Positions 1 to 10,758 of a stretch of 64,000 nucleotides of DNA are shown here, piece after piece. The position numbers and the translations under genes are program-made. Source of the DNA: Lepraria neglecta (lineage: Eukaryota > Ascomycota > Lecanoromycetes > Lecanorales > Stereocaulaceae); assembly GCA_033220425.1 (NCBI GenBank), contig CM065653.1, positions 2,480,001-2,544,000 of the forward strand, written 5' to 3'. The first letter of the stretch is position 1. Every line of letters begins with the position of its first letter. Under the pieces are notes generated by a model, which ran no database searches, was not told where the DNA came from, and saw nothing but the letters and a program-made list of their open reading frames with translations.

Positions 1-455
1 GACTGAGAGGATTAGTGCTAGGAGTAGGATTTGAGGGTATCCAGGTCAGGAATGATCGTAAAAATACGAGGTTGGGACGAAAGCTTGATGGGACGAATTG
101 TACATATTGAAAAAGATCTTTAGACATTGACATAAAAGCTTTAAGTAGGTAGATTTTAAGTAGATGACAATGAACATGTGATGGTATGCCCAACTCGCCA
201 TTCACACCGAATCGTCAGGTATATCAAGGCCTCCCAACCGAATAGCGCCAATCCTTTCAAGTACAGAATGTTACCATGCATGCATGCAACCTTTTTCGCG
301 AAGGAACCGACCCCAGAGCGTGTCAGTCAGCGCTGAGCCTCATCACATCACCATCGTTCTTCGAATCGAACAGATACTCCGTTGGTACTCAATCGTGAAT
401 GCGCCTTTCCGAGAGCGCCTATCCGTGTGCATCTATCCGTGGCCCACTCACTCGC
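1..455. other. Non-coding, 3' flank of the BIM1-like gene
   Basis: AT-moderate sequence downstream of the minus-strand BIM1-like gene. I see no convincing reading frame, RNA gene or repeat in it. Confidence 0.5.
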
Positions 456-1334
456 TCATATCGTCATTGCGAACATCATCGCTGCGGCTAGGGGTATTGA
501 GGCAAGCCAGGTTCTACTCGAGGAGAGTGAGTCGGCGCCTGAAGTCAGGCTGCTGGTTTGGAAAACATATTGGAAGCTGATGTCCGAGCTGTTGGAGCAG
601 TTGTCTGGTGTGACTTCTGGCACATCTTCTGGTTCTGCGAAGGTGATATCCACACACTTGTAATCGTCCACAAATCAGCAAAATATTCCGAAAATACGTC
701 ACACGTCCTGGAAAGGAGATTGCCAACTCACGTTGTAAAGCGCCGCGCCATGCTGCGCTGCCTCAATGATCTGAATGGTAGCATTTCTTCCAACCACCGC
801 TGTATAGTTGGCCGGTAGCGGCACCTGCGGCATGCAAATGCTGCCTTTGTATGCGGTGTTGTTCGGGCCCATGATGCCAAAGACCGTCTGCATTGGCAGC
901 GAGTAGTTATTGGGTACTGTTCCGTCGCCGAGGTTAATGTACATGAGCGCCATTGAGTGGCCTTGGAACCAGCCTGGTTGTACTCCGACGGCGCCGCCGC
1001 CGATAGGCCATTTGGTGCGGTTGCTTGACATGGGCATGCCGCCGCCTGGTAAACATGCTCGTTAGTGGTGATTTTTGAGAGAAAGGTGGGGTGAAAGCGT
1101 ACACGGATACATCCACTGCATGCCGTATGGATAAGTATTGTTGTCGCCGACACCGAGTCCATGAGTTCCGTCGGGGACGTATGTTCCATTGTCTCCACTG
1201 ATCGAACCATTCGTATGGAGGTTATCGCCTCGCCATCCTGGATATGTAATAACAGTGTGTGACGAAACGATGGTAGCGAAAAAGGAAAGACATGTCGTTG
1301 CGGTGAGAAGAGATCGTGGTAAGCCGAACATCAT
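456..1334 (-). CDS. BIM1-like copper-binding GPI protein (X325, LPMO-related)
   Basis: Three exons on the minus strand: 1334-1103, 1045-732 and 656-456, with introns of 57 and 75 bp; the phases close to give 248 residues. The N-terminus is a signal peptide ending in VSS, so the mature protein should begin with His (HTVITYPGW). A free N-terminal His is the copper ligand in the LPMO-like X325 family. A second His lies in GHSMA, and an Asp follows in CVDITF, matching the His-His-Asp site described for Cryptococcus Bim1-type proteins. There are many N-glycosylation sequons, then a Ser-rich tail and a short hydrophobic C-terminus ending MMFAMTI, as expected for a GPI signal. Family members take part in copper uptake or cell-wall function and are not known to cleave polysaccharide. 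The family call rests on recognised motifs; the exact role here is inferred. Confidence 0.85.
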
Positions 1335-2130
1335 GAAAGCGGTGTCGATGGAAACACAATAGTGAAATAGCCAGCAGCGCTCAACTGTCCTGTATCGAGT
1401 GACACCGCCTACAAACCTGACTGAAGGGATAGATTCTGAAACTTGTCAGGCGACAGTCAAGAAGTCTTGGAAGATGTAAGAATAGATGAGGAGGATGGCA
1501 GTGGAGTTATCTCGACCAACACTGAAGCCTGTAGCCGCGCCAGTATTAGACGGAGAGGCACACTGGGAGAACATTGGACGATACCGCCTGCACTTGCAGC
1601 GGCCCATGTTTTCTAGGGTAGAGCTGATTGGGGAGGGGACGGTTGGGCGGCTGCAGTCTTTATCAGCACCCGCATGAAGGGGGAATCATTGGAATCATGT
1701 TCAGCCTATCATCGCCAGGATGTGATTCCTTCTGCTGTGACTGCGAGGGGTGCCCGGCGGCAACCTTACTCTTATGGGCGATAGCCCCGGATTCATGCTT
1801 GCAATGCAACATCATGTTCTCAGAAGTTACGAGATACTGATCTTGCTTATGAAGGTGACGACGCTTAAGCTGACGTTCTACCGTTCATGGAAACCCTAAA
1901 GTTTCATCCTCACATCATCGCCTCGTCGGTGCGTATCTCACAAAACGATCAACCATTGTGCAATTCATGATAGACACTTTACACGCAAAGGGAAGTTTGA
2001 CCTAGAAGGAGACCTGCTAATAGCGGTTGGCGTTGTCAGCACACGTTCTAGATCTAGCAGCGCTTGGACACAGGCTTCATGGGTGAAGAGCATTCGATGA
2101 GAGCATGAAAACCATTATATGTACATATTA
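1335..2130. other. Intergenic, promoter side of the BIM1-like gene
   Basis: Upstream of the minus-strand BIM1-like gene and downstream of the decayed membrane-protein gene. Open frames here are short and lack codon structure; I see no RNA gene or repeat. Confidence 0.4.
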
Positions 2131-3180
2131 CTACAGAAGGAGACATATATACAGAAACCAAAAGAGAACGCCAAGCTGCATTACATCAGATCCCCTCATA
2201 TACCTCATCAAATCTTTGTTACCCATTATACCACCATTGGGCTTTAAAAACTCCGGAGATGACATTGGCGGCGCATTCAGCCTGTCCTGCTGGTATTTTG
2301 GCGATTTCAGCACAGGATGCGGTTTTCGAGGAGGTGACTGGTATGTGTCATTCGGACCATGCGTCAGGGCCGCCTCCATGTTCTCCATTGGATACATGTT
2401 CCGCCCACTTTCCAGATCATCATCTTCATCGATGCTCGCATAAGGCCCCTTCTGGTTGGAAGAGCGAGATGGAGGTGGTGGATTCCAGAAATGCCCCCGA
2501 GTCCTCGTGGGCAAAGGACTGCCTACGACTGTAGTGGCAGTACCGAAGCTGCCTTCTGAATTTCCAGCTGCTGAATTTCCAGAGCGTAGTCTCTTTTCAG
2601 CGTATGACGACGTGAATTGTTGGGCGTGGGTGATAAGAGGCCGCATGGTTGGCAAGCAGGCAGCTATTATCGAGCAGGAAGATTCCACTGTGCTCCAGAG
2701 ATTGACTCCAATGCCATCCCAAGTCACATCTGAGTTTGTCCAGTTGGTCGTGACTATCACATGTACACGGATTATGGAGGTAGCGCAGACACTATTTCCC
2801 AAATAATCAGCAGCGATCACGAGGACAGGCTCTGATACTTATAATATTTCCAGCATGAAGATACCGGTCAGCGATCCCTTTATTCTCTTCGGCATCTGGA
2901 GGTTCCATGTCATCGGGATGGGCAATGCAAGGAACAAGCAGTCCAGTAAAAGATTGCTTATGCCTCTTGCGAGAGCCGCTTTTTCGATACTCTGACATTT
3001 GGTGTTCGGAATCATCTTGTTCCACGATGCTAGTACGGGTGTGCATTCGAAGACGGGCTGCCAAAGTTTGAAGATTCGGGAGCTACTCACTTTAGCAAGC
3101 TTCATGAAAGCGCTAATTTCGAAAAGAATGCTCGCGAGTTGAGGACAAGCAGATCGACCTTTATGCGCTTCTTCGAATGA
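2131..3180 (-). pseudogene. Decayed SAT4/PTH11-type fungal rhodopsin-domain membrane protein
   Basis: The minus strand carries recognisable blocks of the fungal rhodopsin-like domain (SAT4 or 'integral membrane protein' family). They lie in order: a helix piece near 3170-3085 (QLASILFEISAFMKLAK), then FECTPVLASW and LALPIPMTWNLQMP near 3050-2900, then the family signature DVTWDGIGVNLWS...CLPTMRPL near 2730-2650, and an acidic, Pro-rich cytosolic tail to 2131. The blocks do not join. Between KLAK/RIF and the FECTPV block the expected helix is missing. The frame ends in TAA just after GIFMLEIL, and the next block cannot be reached in phase with a normal intron. The first two helices and a start codon are not visible. 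I read it as a host gene remnant; a badly split live gene is less likely. Confidence 0.6.
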
Positions 3181-3550
3181 CGTTGATTTAGTACGTTTGA
3201 TTTCCTCTGTACAGCCAGAACCGTAGAATTAAAGGTACAAGTGCAACTTCAGGAACGAATGTGCTCACCATTGGCGCTTCGTAGCGCTCAGCCCTAACTT
3301 ACAAGTCCCGCAATCTCTGTATATTCTATTCAGCTCCTCAATCCTTATGCGCTGTCCACCCTTTGCACTTAGCCACGCCACCTGTCGAAGGGGCCCACTT
3401 GGCTGCTATACTCGATCAGCAGACAATAACCTGCGCCTACGGCTTGTCAATGGACAAAAACTTCCATGTTGCTTTTACGTCTTCTTCGCCGATACTTGTT
3501 CCCTCAGTGAAGTTATACCGCGACTTTGAAGGTTCTGCCTCAAGGCAGCC
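3181..3550. other. Intergenic, upstream of the NLR-like gene
   Basis: About 370 bp between the membrane-protein remnant and the NLR-like gene. It should hold the NLR promoter. Short overlapping frames at 3347-3557 do not join the NLR exon in phase, so I left them out. Confidence 0.4.
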
Positions 3551-6500
3551 ATGGTAGGTGCCTACTGCCCCGCTCACATGGATCTTCCTAGCACTGACAC
3601 CTACAGGACGCTTGCGGCACTCCAGAACAGCCCATCAAGCGCTTCGGACTCACTGAAGTGTATGTTCCCGCAGACGTGGCGACCGCCGACGTGGTCTTCA
3701 TCCACGGCCTGAACGGGAATCCACATGATACTTGGACCAGCGAAATCTCCCACAATTTCTGGCCTGCACAGCTCTTGCCTTGCCATCTACAGGAAGAAAA
3801 GGCACGGATATTGGTCTACGGATACGATGCAGATATTGTATCATTTACGGACGGCGTTTCCAGTGATAAAATTCACAATCATGCGGAGCACCTCGTTGCA
3901 GAGTTGGCCGCTAACAGGAGTGTTCGCAAAGCTAGGGAGCGTCTTATCATTTTTGTCGCCTACTCTCTAGGAGGCTTTGTACTTAAGCGCGCGTTGATAT
4001 ACTCTTCGGAAATATGTGGGAGCTACACTGAGTACCTAAGATCTATCTTCGTGTCTACGTATGGCATTATCTTTCTTGGAACCCCACACAAAGGTATGGA
4101 CACCATGAGATGGCGTTCACGGTTGGAGGCTGTCTGTCAAGTAGCCATACCCAATGACGTCGTCGACCACAGTTCATACTTAGTCGATGCTCTCAAGTCC
4201 AACAACCAAACCCTCCAAAATATTGATCGTCAGTTCATCCAGCTCAGCAGCCACTTCCACTTATACTTCTTCCACGAAGGGAAACCCACTGATATAGGAA
4301 ACAAGAAAGAATACATCGTTGACGAGGGGTCTGCATCTCCAAATATCCAAGATGTTGAACGTGCAGTCATCCAACAAGACCATTTGCACATGTGCAAATT
4401 CGAAAGCAATAATACCCCAGGCTTTGAGCTCTTGGCGGAAGGAATACAACGCTACGCCAGTAGAGCGCCGGGAACGATTAGCTTACGGTGGGGTTTAGAA
4501 AAAGCAGATCGGCTGGCGAAGAGGAGGGCCCAAGCCGAGGAGCTATATCCCGATATAGCCAACCGCAGCGACATTGTTGGGTTATCTAAGTCTACACCAC
4601 CAGGTTCGTGGATCTCACACTAAAGTATATTAGAATCCAATGTAGAAGCAAGGAAGGTCTTGAAAGAAATGAGTCTTGTCACCATAACCGACATCATTTG
4701 TACGAAGCTATTGGTATACGGTTGTTCGAACGCTGATGAGTCTCAGGGTCGGTCCCGTATTTGCGGAACCCGGATTTTGTCGAGCGGGAGCCATTGCTCG
4801 AATAACTGGCGAAAATGCTAGCCTTTTCAGAAGACTCGCAGGCAAGAGTAGCCCTGTATGGCCTGGGCGGGTCAGGGTTCGTACTTTGGACGAGTTTGGA
4901 TAGCTTGGTACCCGCTGACCGGATACAGCAAATCGCAGATCGCTCTAGAGTATGCGTATAGAAGCATCAAACTGACGGGAAAAATCAGCGTCATATGGGT
5001 CGACGCGAGTAGCGAGCTCACCTTCCAGACTGGGTTGATGGCGTTCGCCGAGCAAGCAGGCTTTCAGAATGCCACTAGCACCCAGGCAACCATGATGAGT
5101 CAAGCGAGAATATGGCTAGAGAAAACCCACAATAAGTGGCTCTTGATCATCGACAATGCAGATGATGAAAGAATCTTCGACAAAACCATCACAATATCGA
5201 AAACAGCAGCTACGGGTATCGTATCAGAGAAAGTCTCCTTGCTCAGTTATATTCCCAGATGCGCTAACAGTGCGATTATTTTCACGACTAGGAATGGACA
5301 AGCCGCAAACAGACTGACGGCCGTTGGAGACGTCGTGGAAGTGCCTGCTCTGGACAAGGAGGGAGGAAGACGATTGTTGACGAAGAAATTAGGTGTTCTC
5401 GAAGCAAACCTCGAAAGCACCGCGGAAGACTTGCTTTCCCTTCTTTGTTACCTTCCTCTTGCAATCGTTCAGGCTGCTGCATACATCAGATCAAGAGTCA
5501 TCACGATCACGGACTATATCAGTCTGTTCGAGGAGAATGAAAACGATTCATCCAAGTTGCTAAATGAGGATTTTGAGGATACAGCACGGTCAATGGAAAG
5601 CAAGAATGCAGTACTCAAGACCTGGATAATATCATTCAAGCAGATAGAAAGGTATCATCGTCGATCCGCAGATTTACTCTTTCGCATAAGCTTCTATAGC
5701 CATCAAAGGATACCAAGCACACTCTTGTACACAGGAGGCAGCAAGGCCGACTATATAACGGACTTAGGCGTTGTCAAATCGTTCTCGCTCGTCTCAAGAA
5801 GCGATCTATACGGTGCAGTGGATCTCCATCGTGTGGTACAGATTTGCACACGAGCATGGCTACGGTCGATCTCGGAAGAATCCAAGTGGGCCAGCGAAGC
5901 CACACGTGTTGCTTCGCTGTCATTTCCCGAAGACGACGTGGACAACTGGGCTCATTGCGCTACACTGTTGCCGCATGCGCTGGCTGTCTTGGAGTGTCAG
6001 ATCTCGAATGAAGCGCGAGCTGCTCAAGCGACCTTACAAGCCCATGTTGGGTCTTATCTGGTCTCACAGGGCAAATATGATGAAGCAGTGTCATGGCACC
6101 GTCGCGCTCTCGCGACCCGGCAATCAGAGCTCGGCGGAACCGATTATAGGACTCTGCAGAGCTCCGAATCATTGGGTAAGGCGCTTTGGCGTTGCGGTGA
6201 ATTTGAAGCAGCCAGGACGCTTCTTTGCAGAAGTCTCAAGTCCTGCGAGACTGAATTAGGCATCGAACATAAAGATACGCTCAAAACCTGCGCGACCTTA
6301 AGTGATGTATGTTGGGACTTGGGTCTCTTCAAAGCCACGGAAGAATTGAACAAACGTGCACTGGAAGGACGACGGAGGGTTCTAGGAGACAAACATCGTG
6401 ATACGTTGGACAGTGAATCTAACGTGGCGGTGTTCCAGTGGTTTCATGGAGACTACTTTGCTGCTTTGAAAACAGCGCGCGAACATTTACTTCGCGTTCA

Positions 6501-8142
6501 GTCATCTACCAAAGATCTCAGGCCTGAATCATTGAGGGCGCTAGACCTCATAGCTTCTCTCGAAGAGGCTCTAGGGGTGTTCGAGTCCGCCCAACATCAT
6601 TTCTCAAAGCTCCTAGAGGGGCAACTATCCTTACTAGGTCCCGATCATCCAGAGAACGCCAAGTTGATGTCTCGACTTGCAAACATCTACGCATTCCAGA
6701 GGAAATTTCAGGAAGCGTATCGCTATGGCAATGATGCCTACGAGTTGTCGAAAAGAGTACTGGGACAGACACATCCGCAAACGATCTCATCGCTCCAAGA
6801 TTTGGCTATGATATATGAAAATGACGGGAAATTCACCCTCGCCGAAGAGTGTTTATTACTTTGCCTCGAATACACCCGAAAGCGGTCCGGAGACAAGAGT
6901 CCAATCTTTCATTGTGTTTCCATCCAATTAGCGAATTTATGGCGAGTGGTACGTCGTTATAAGGAAGCCGAGCAGACCGTTCGACAAGTCTTAAGCGACC
7001 TTGTCGAACAGCTAGGGGCGCGACATCCCAATACAATGCAGGCCACCAACTCCCTCGTGCTAACACTTCGAGATCAATGCACATTCGAGGAAGCAGAACG
7101 AATCAATCGAGAACTTCTAGAGGATCAGAAAGAGACCTTGGGCCCAAAGCATCCTAGTACCTTGACGAGCGCGAGCATATTAGCCTTGGTACTTCAAGAC
7201 CAGCGCCAATACGAAGAAGCAGAACAGGTTAATCGACAAGTTCTGGCAGATCGAAAAGAGGTCTTGGGCCCGAAGCATCCTAGTACCTTGACGAGCGCGA
7301 GCAACTTGGCCTCGGTACTTCAAGACCAGCGCCAATACGAAGAAGCAGAACAGGTCAATCGACAAGTTCTGGCAGATCGAAAAGAGGTCTTGGGCCCGAA
7401 GCATCCTGATACTCTAGATACTCGAGTTGAGTTAGCAAGGATTTTCACGATACAGAAGAAATATTCAGAATCCGAGGATTTCACCCGGCAGGTCTTGAAA
7501 GACCTGGAAGAGGGGCTTGGAAGAGACCATCTCACTACCCTGAGAGCTATGAACAATTTAGGCGTTGTCTATTGGTATCTTAACAAGTATGAGGAAGCAG
7601 AGGAGCTTACTCGGCAAGCGCTTGAAGGAGAGAAAGCTTTTTTTGCTGGAAACTCACCCAGAATCTTAAATACTACTGCCAACCTAGCTGCAATTCTTGG
7701 AAGCAGGAAGGATTATAAAGCTGCGGAGGATCTGAGCCGCCAAGTGCTGGAAGCAAGAAAAAAAGTGCTGGGCAAGCAACATCCCGATACTCTAACCAGT
7801 GTTGATAACCTAGCTGGGTTACTTCAGGATCAAGGCCGGTATACTGATACCGAGGAGCTCTATCGAACAAGCATGAACAATCTGGCCGAGGTGTTGAGCA
7901 GCCGAGGCAATTACGAAGAGGCCGAGCACAGAAGCTCCACTTCCACCAAAAGAATAAAGAATTGGCTTCAGAGACCGCTCCAGAGCGCTGCTTCATTTCT
8001 TTTTCGTCCATATTCGACAAGTAATCGAAAGGATCAATCGACGAGGCTCTTCACAATATCAAGCGTCTTTCGGCAAAGAAATGAAAGGGAAATGGGACAA
8101 CAGCTAAATAGAGATGGACGGCGAAGGAGTAGGATTCGATAA
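3551..8142 (+). pseudogene. NLR-like gene: alpha/beta hydrolase - NB-ARC - TPR, interrupted by one nonsense codon
   Basis: Proposed exons are 3551-3553 (start codon only), 3607-4603, 4747-4876 and 4929-8142; all phases close over 1448 codons. The N-terminal third is a SesB-like alpha/beta hydrolase with VVFIHGLNGNPHDTW, a nucleophile elbow YSLGG and FLGTPHKG. The NB-ARC P-loop GLGGSGKSQ is assembled across the 52-bp intron at 4877-4928. Further on come WLLIIDNADDE (Walker B), FTTRN and CYLPLA. The C-terminal half is about 42-residue TPR units of the kinesin-light-chain type. Such STAND proteins sense non-self and can trigger incompatibility-type cell death. In exon 3, codon 4803-4805 is TAA where the family has Gln (LLE-Q-LA). 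As read, translation would stop after the hydrolase domain. A lost allele, a sequencing error, or a hydrolase-only product are all possible. The first exon is the least certain part. Confidence 0.8.
7141..7398 (+). repeat. Near-identical tandem TPR units, 126-bp period
   Basis: Two consecutive TPR-coding units starting near 7141 and 7267 are almost identical at DNA level, with only a handful of differences, and the next unit begins the same way. Each encodes 42 residues around LQDQRQYEEAEQVNRQVL. Surrounding TPR units are clearly diverged, so this is recent duplication or homogenisation inside the gene. Confidence 0.85.
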
Positions 8143-8177
8143 AATAGGAGCTTCCCTTTTAATAGAATATCTCAACT

Positions 8178-8577
8178 ATGGATCAAACGTATCGGACCGC
8201 GTCTAGGCTTACAGGCATGGTGGAATACCTCAGAAACACAATGATCGATTCGGTGGATGAGTTCATAAGCAGACTCAAGCTTGACCTCAGCCTTATCCGC
8301 AGCGGGTAAGACTTTGCATGTACCAAGATAGAACAAAATAAGAGCCACAATTTAACCTTCTCAAACCAAAGAAACTAGATAACCGTAGACTCGAAAGGAA
8401 GGCGTCTGCAAATATGCTAGAGAGGACTTGTAATAACATAGAAGGAATATAGAGGATACTGACGCTGCCGTACTGGGTGGACAACTGATCGGTTCGAACG
8501 CCAAGACCGTGCCAGGCATCACGCCCGTGCGCGTTGCCCTGGTCATGGTCCTGCTTGTAACAACTTACTTGTATTGA
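8178..8577 (+). other. Two coding-like fragments of an unrecognised small gene
   Basis: A frame from ATG 8178 to 8305 (43 codons, starting MDQTYRTASRLTGMVEYL) ends at a good donor, GTAAGA at 8306. A second open stretch, 8461-8577, ends in a hydrophobic segment (VALVMVLLVTTYLY) and a stop, like a C-terminal membrane anchor or GPI signal. I could not find an acceptor that joins them in phase, so the middle may be decayed or hold a further exon. I do not recognise the family. It lies 35 bp after the NLR-like gene and just before the TA-rich relic. Confidence 0.3.
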
Positions 8578-8885
8578 ATATAAAGAAGAAGAAGAAGCTA
8601 TATAGGTAGGCAGAAGACTATATAGTAGCCGTTAAGGCGCTAGAACGAGAGATACGCAGGTAGTATGCCAAGTACGCCCGTAACACTAGCGATATATTAT
8701 TCCGGCCTATAACTATATAAAATAGAGAGAATAGTCGAGGATAACTATAGGGAAGACGGTAGTTATAATCTTTAGGTTATAAGAGTAAGAATTAAAGGGT
8801 CAGGATAGGCGGCGTACTGCTCCTATTTATACCCTAACTTAGCGGCTATCTCTAAGGCCCTTAAGGTAGGCTGTACGAGAGCGTG
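8578..8885. other. TA-rich relic sequence, RIP-like composition
   Basis: This block is rich in TATA, CTATA and GGTAG-type words and poor in CA dinucleotides compared with its neighbours, and no long frame is open. That composition is typical of repeat-induced point mutation of an old repeat in Pezizomycotina. I cannot name the original element. Confidence 0.4.
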
Positions 8886-9010
8886 TGCTTTTCTGGATGC
8901 TCGAACAAGGGGGTCTTAGTGAGTGTGAGCGTGAAGCATTGGCAAGAGTCTTGCACATCATAATTGGCTAAAAAATATATATGAAACCCCACCTCCTACC
9001 ACACACCATC

Positions 9011-9978
9011 ATGACTCGCAAGAAAAAGCCCCCACCCCAATCAAAACGGCATGCGGTCACTGACAACTCCGGCTGGACACACATTACCAAAGGGCCCAAA
9101 TCCACCATCAACACCCAGCACACTAAACGACTCTTGCAGCAGGAAAAAATCAGACGAGAAAGTCTCAGTCTAGAAGCGTATTCGGATAAATTCGAGAAAT
9201 ATTACACGCCGAAATGGAGAGAGTCGTCGTGCTTTAGAAACCTCGAGTCAATTGTCGAGCAGGATGTACTGAGTGCGAATAGCACTATCACAATCACACG
9301 ATGCGTGTGTCTAGGTCTAGGGAGCCCTACAGCAGGCGTAGAAGTCTCATCCTGGGAACTCGCAGCCTTAGTATCGATTCTCGAAATATTAGGTATCACT
9401 ACAAATTTGAAGATTTCGTATTTTGCTTCAGCTGACCACCCTCCACAGGCACAAAGCATCAGATTAAAGAAGCAATGTTCCAGGATCCCGTCTTCAACGC
9501 CACCGACCATGCTTTCCTCAAAGATCGTGATTATACTATTGTCGAAGACCCATCCGCCTTTTCCATGATTGACGACACGACATTCCTCTTCGCACCGCAC
9601 CTCGAATGGGTTCACCTAGCTAAGGCACTTGAGGGTGCGAACCCGAGCTTGTGTGTTTGTGGGGATATTGATGGATTTATTAGTGATGAGTAAGTAAGCT
9701 CCTCGCCGACACATATTTCCATATACGAATCGATAAAGTCGCGGTCAACTAATTCTTTTGTGCACAGTTCAATTGCCAAAAAGACGAGCGAAGATGTCCA
9801 TCGAGTCTTGAGGGATTACACAGACAAGATGACTTGGAAGGCTATGCCTGATTTTGACGGCGGCCATAATTGGTGCTTCTTCTTGTGTATCTACTGGTTA
9901 CGGGGCCAGGAGGGCGCTGAGGATGATGAGAACATGGAGCATCGGACCATGACGGCTTTGGAAGACCTCCATCTGTGA
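9011..9978 (+). CDS. SRR1-like domain protein
   Basis: Three exons: 9011-9392, 9449-9689 and 9768-9978, with introns of 56 and 78 bp; phases close to 277 residues. The start is the ATG at 9011 (MTRKKKP); an in-frame ATG at 8981 would add ten residues and is less likely. The SRR1 domain (BER1/SRRD family) is visible as CVCLGLGSPTAG, then QDPVFNATDHAFLKD, FLFAPHLEW and NPSLCVCGDID. The basic N-terminus (RKKKPPPQSKRH) is typical of fungal members. SRR1 proteins affect clock output in plants, and yeast BER1 is linked to microtubule phenotypes; the biochemical activity is unsettled. Nothing here tells its role in this fungus. Confidence 0.85.
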
Positions 9979-10758
9979 ACCATTTAGAGGTCTGCACTTA
10001 CACGTTCCCCACTTTCAGCTCGAGATGGATCCATAGAGCATATCTTCGAGCTATCAATTAAATGTACATTTTCCACCAATGCTGCTCTCGGACGCTTTGT
10101 CTTTTATGCGAACCCAAATTGCCCTGAGAACTGCTCCAGCGTGCTAGAAGACTACTCGATATCAATGTCGGTGGCGATTATCAGTCTTCTAAAGTGGATC
10201 TTCGCCTTCCTCCACCAAAGAACCTCGGACTCGAATTGAGACCGTCATCATGCTACAGAACCAGATGGCGAAATCCCCAAACCGCAGTCCAGAACTTGAG
10301 ACACACAGCTTGCACTCAGGGTAGATTGCCGGCATGAAGCCTCTTATGAATGGACTTGCTGTGCAGTCGAAGTACCTTTCTTAGCATTTCTCCCGGGTTT
10401 CTGCCGAGGTATTGGTAGCTTTTTGATGCTCCTTTTTTTGAATGCTCTCGACCTGGAAGGACTTTGTAGCCAAATTGATAGTCTTGTTGGATGATGACCA
10501 CAAATGGTGCCGATGCTATGTATAAAATTCGCTGGTGGACTACCCGTACAAGTCCTTACAAATAATCACCAAGAACGTAAGATTGGCCATGCATGCTCCA
10601 AATTCACGACCCCTTCTGTATGACGCTCGAACGTAGCCCCTTTTCCAGTTTTCCGGTGTACATGCAGCCCATCGCTCATAACCCATATGCTTTTTCGGTA
10701 CCAAAATCGTATCCCAAACGCCCTGCTGCTTTACATTCCATGCATAATGCAAATATTA
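9979..10758. other. Convergent intergenic region between the SRR1-like gene and btgC
   Basis: Contains the 3' ends of two converging genes. I see no coding frame with conserved content, RNA gene or repeat. Confidence 0.45.

Noticed and set aside
4858-4928. An ATG start (MAWAGQGSYFG) for a separate NB-ARC-TPR gene
   Set aside because: These codons are the end of exon 3 read in the wrong frame plus a 52-bp intron; splicing restores the P-loop GLGGSGKS, so this is not an independent start.
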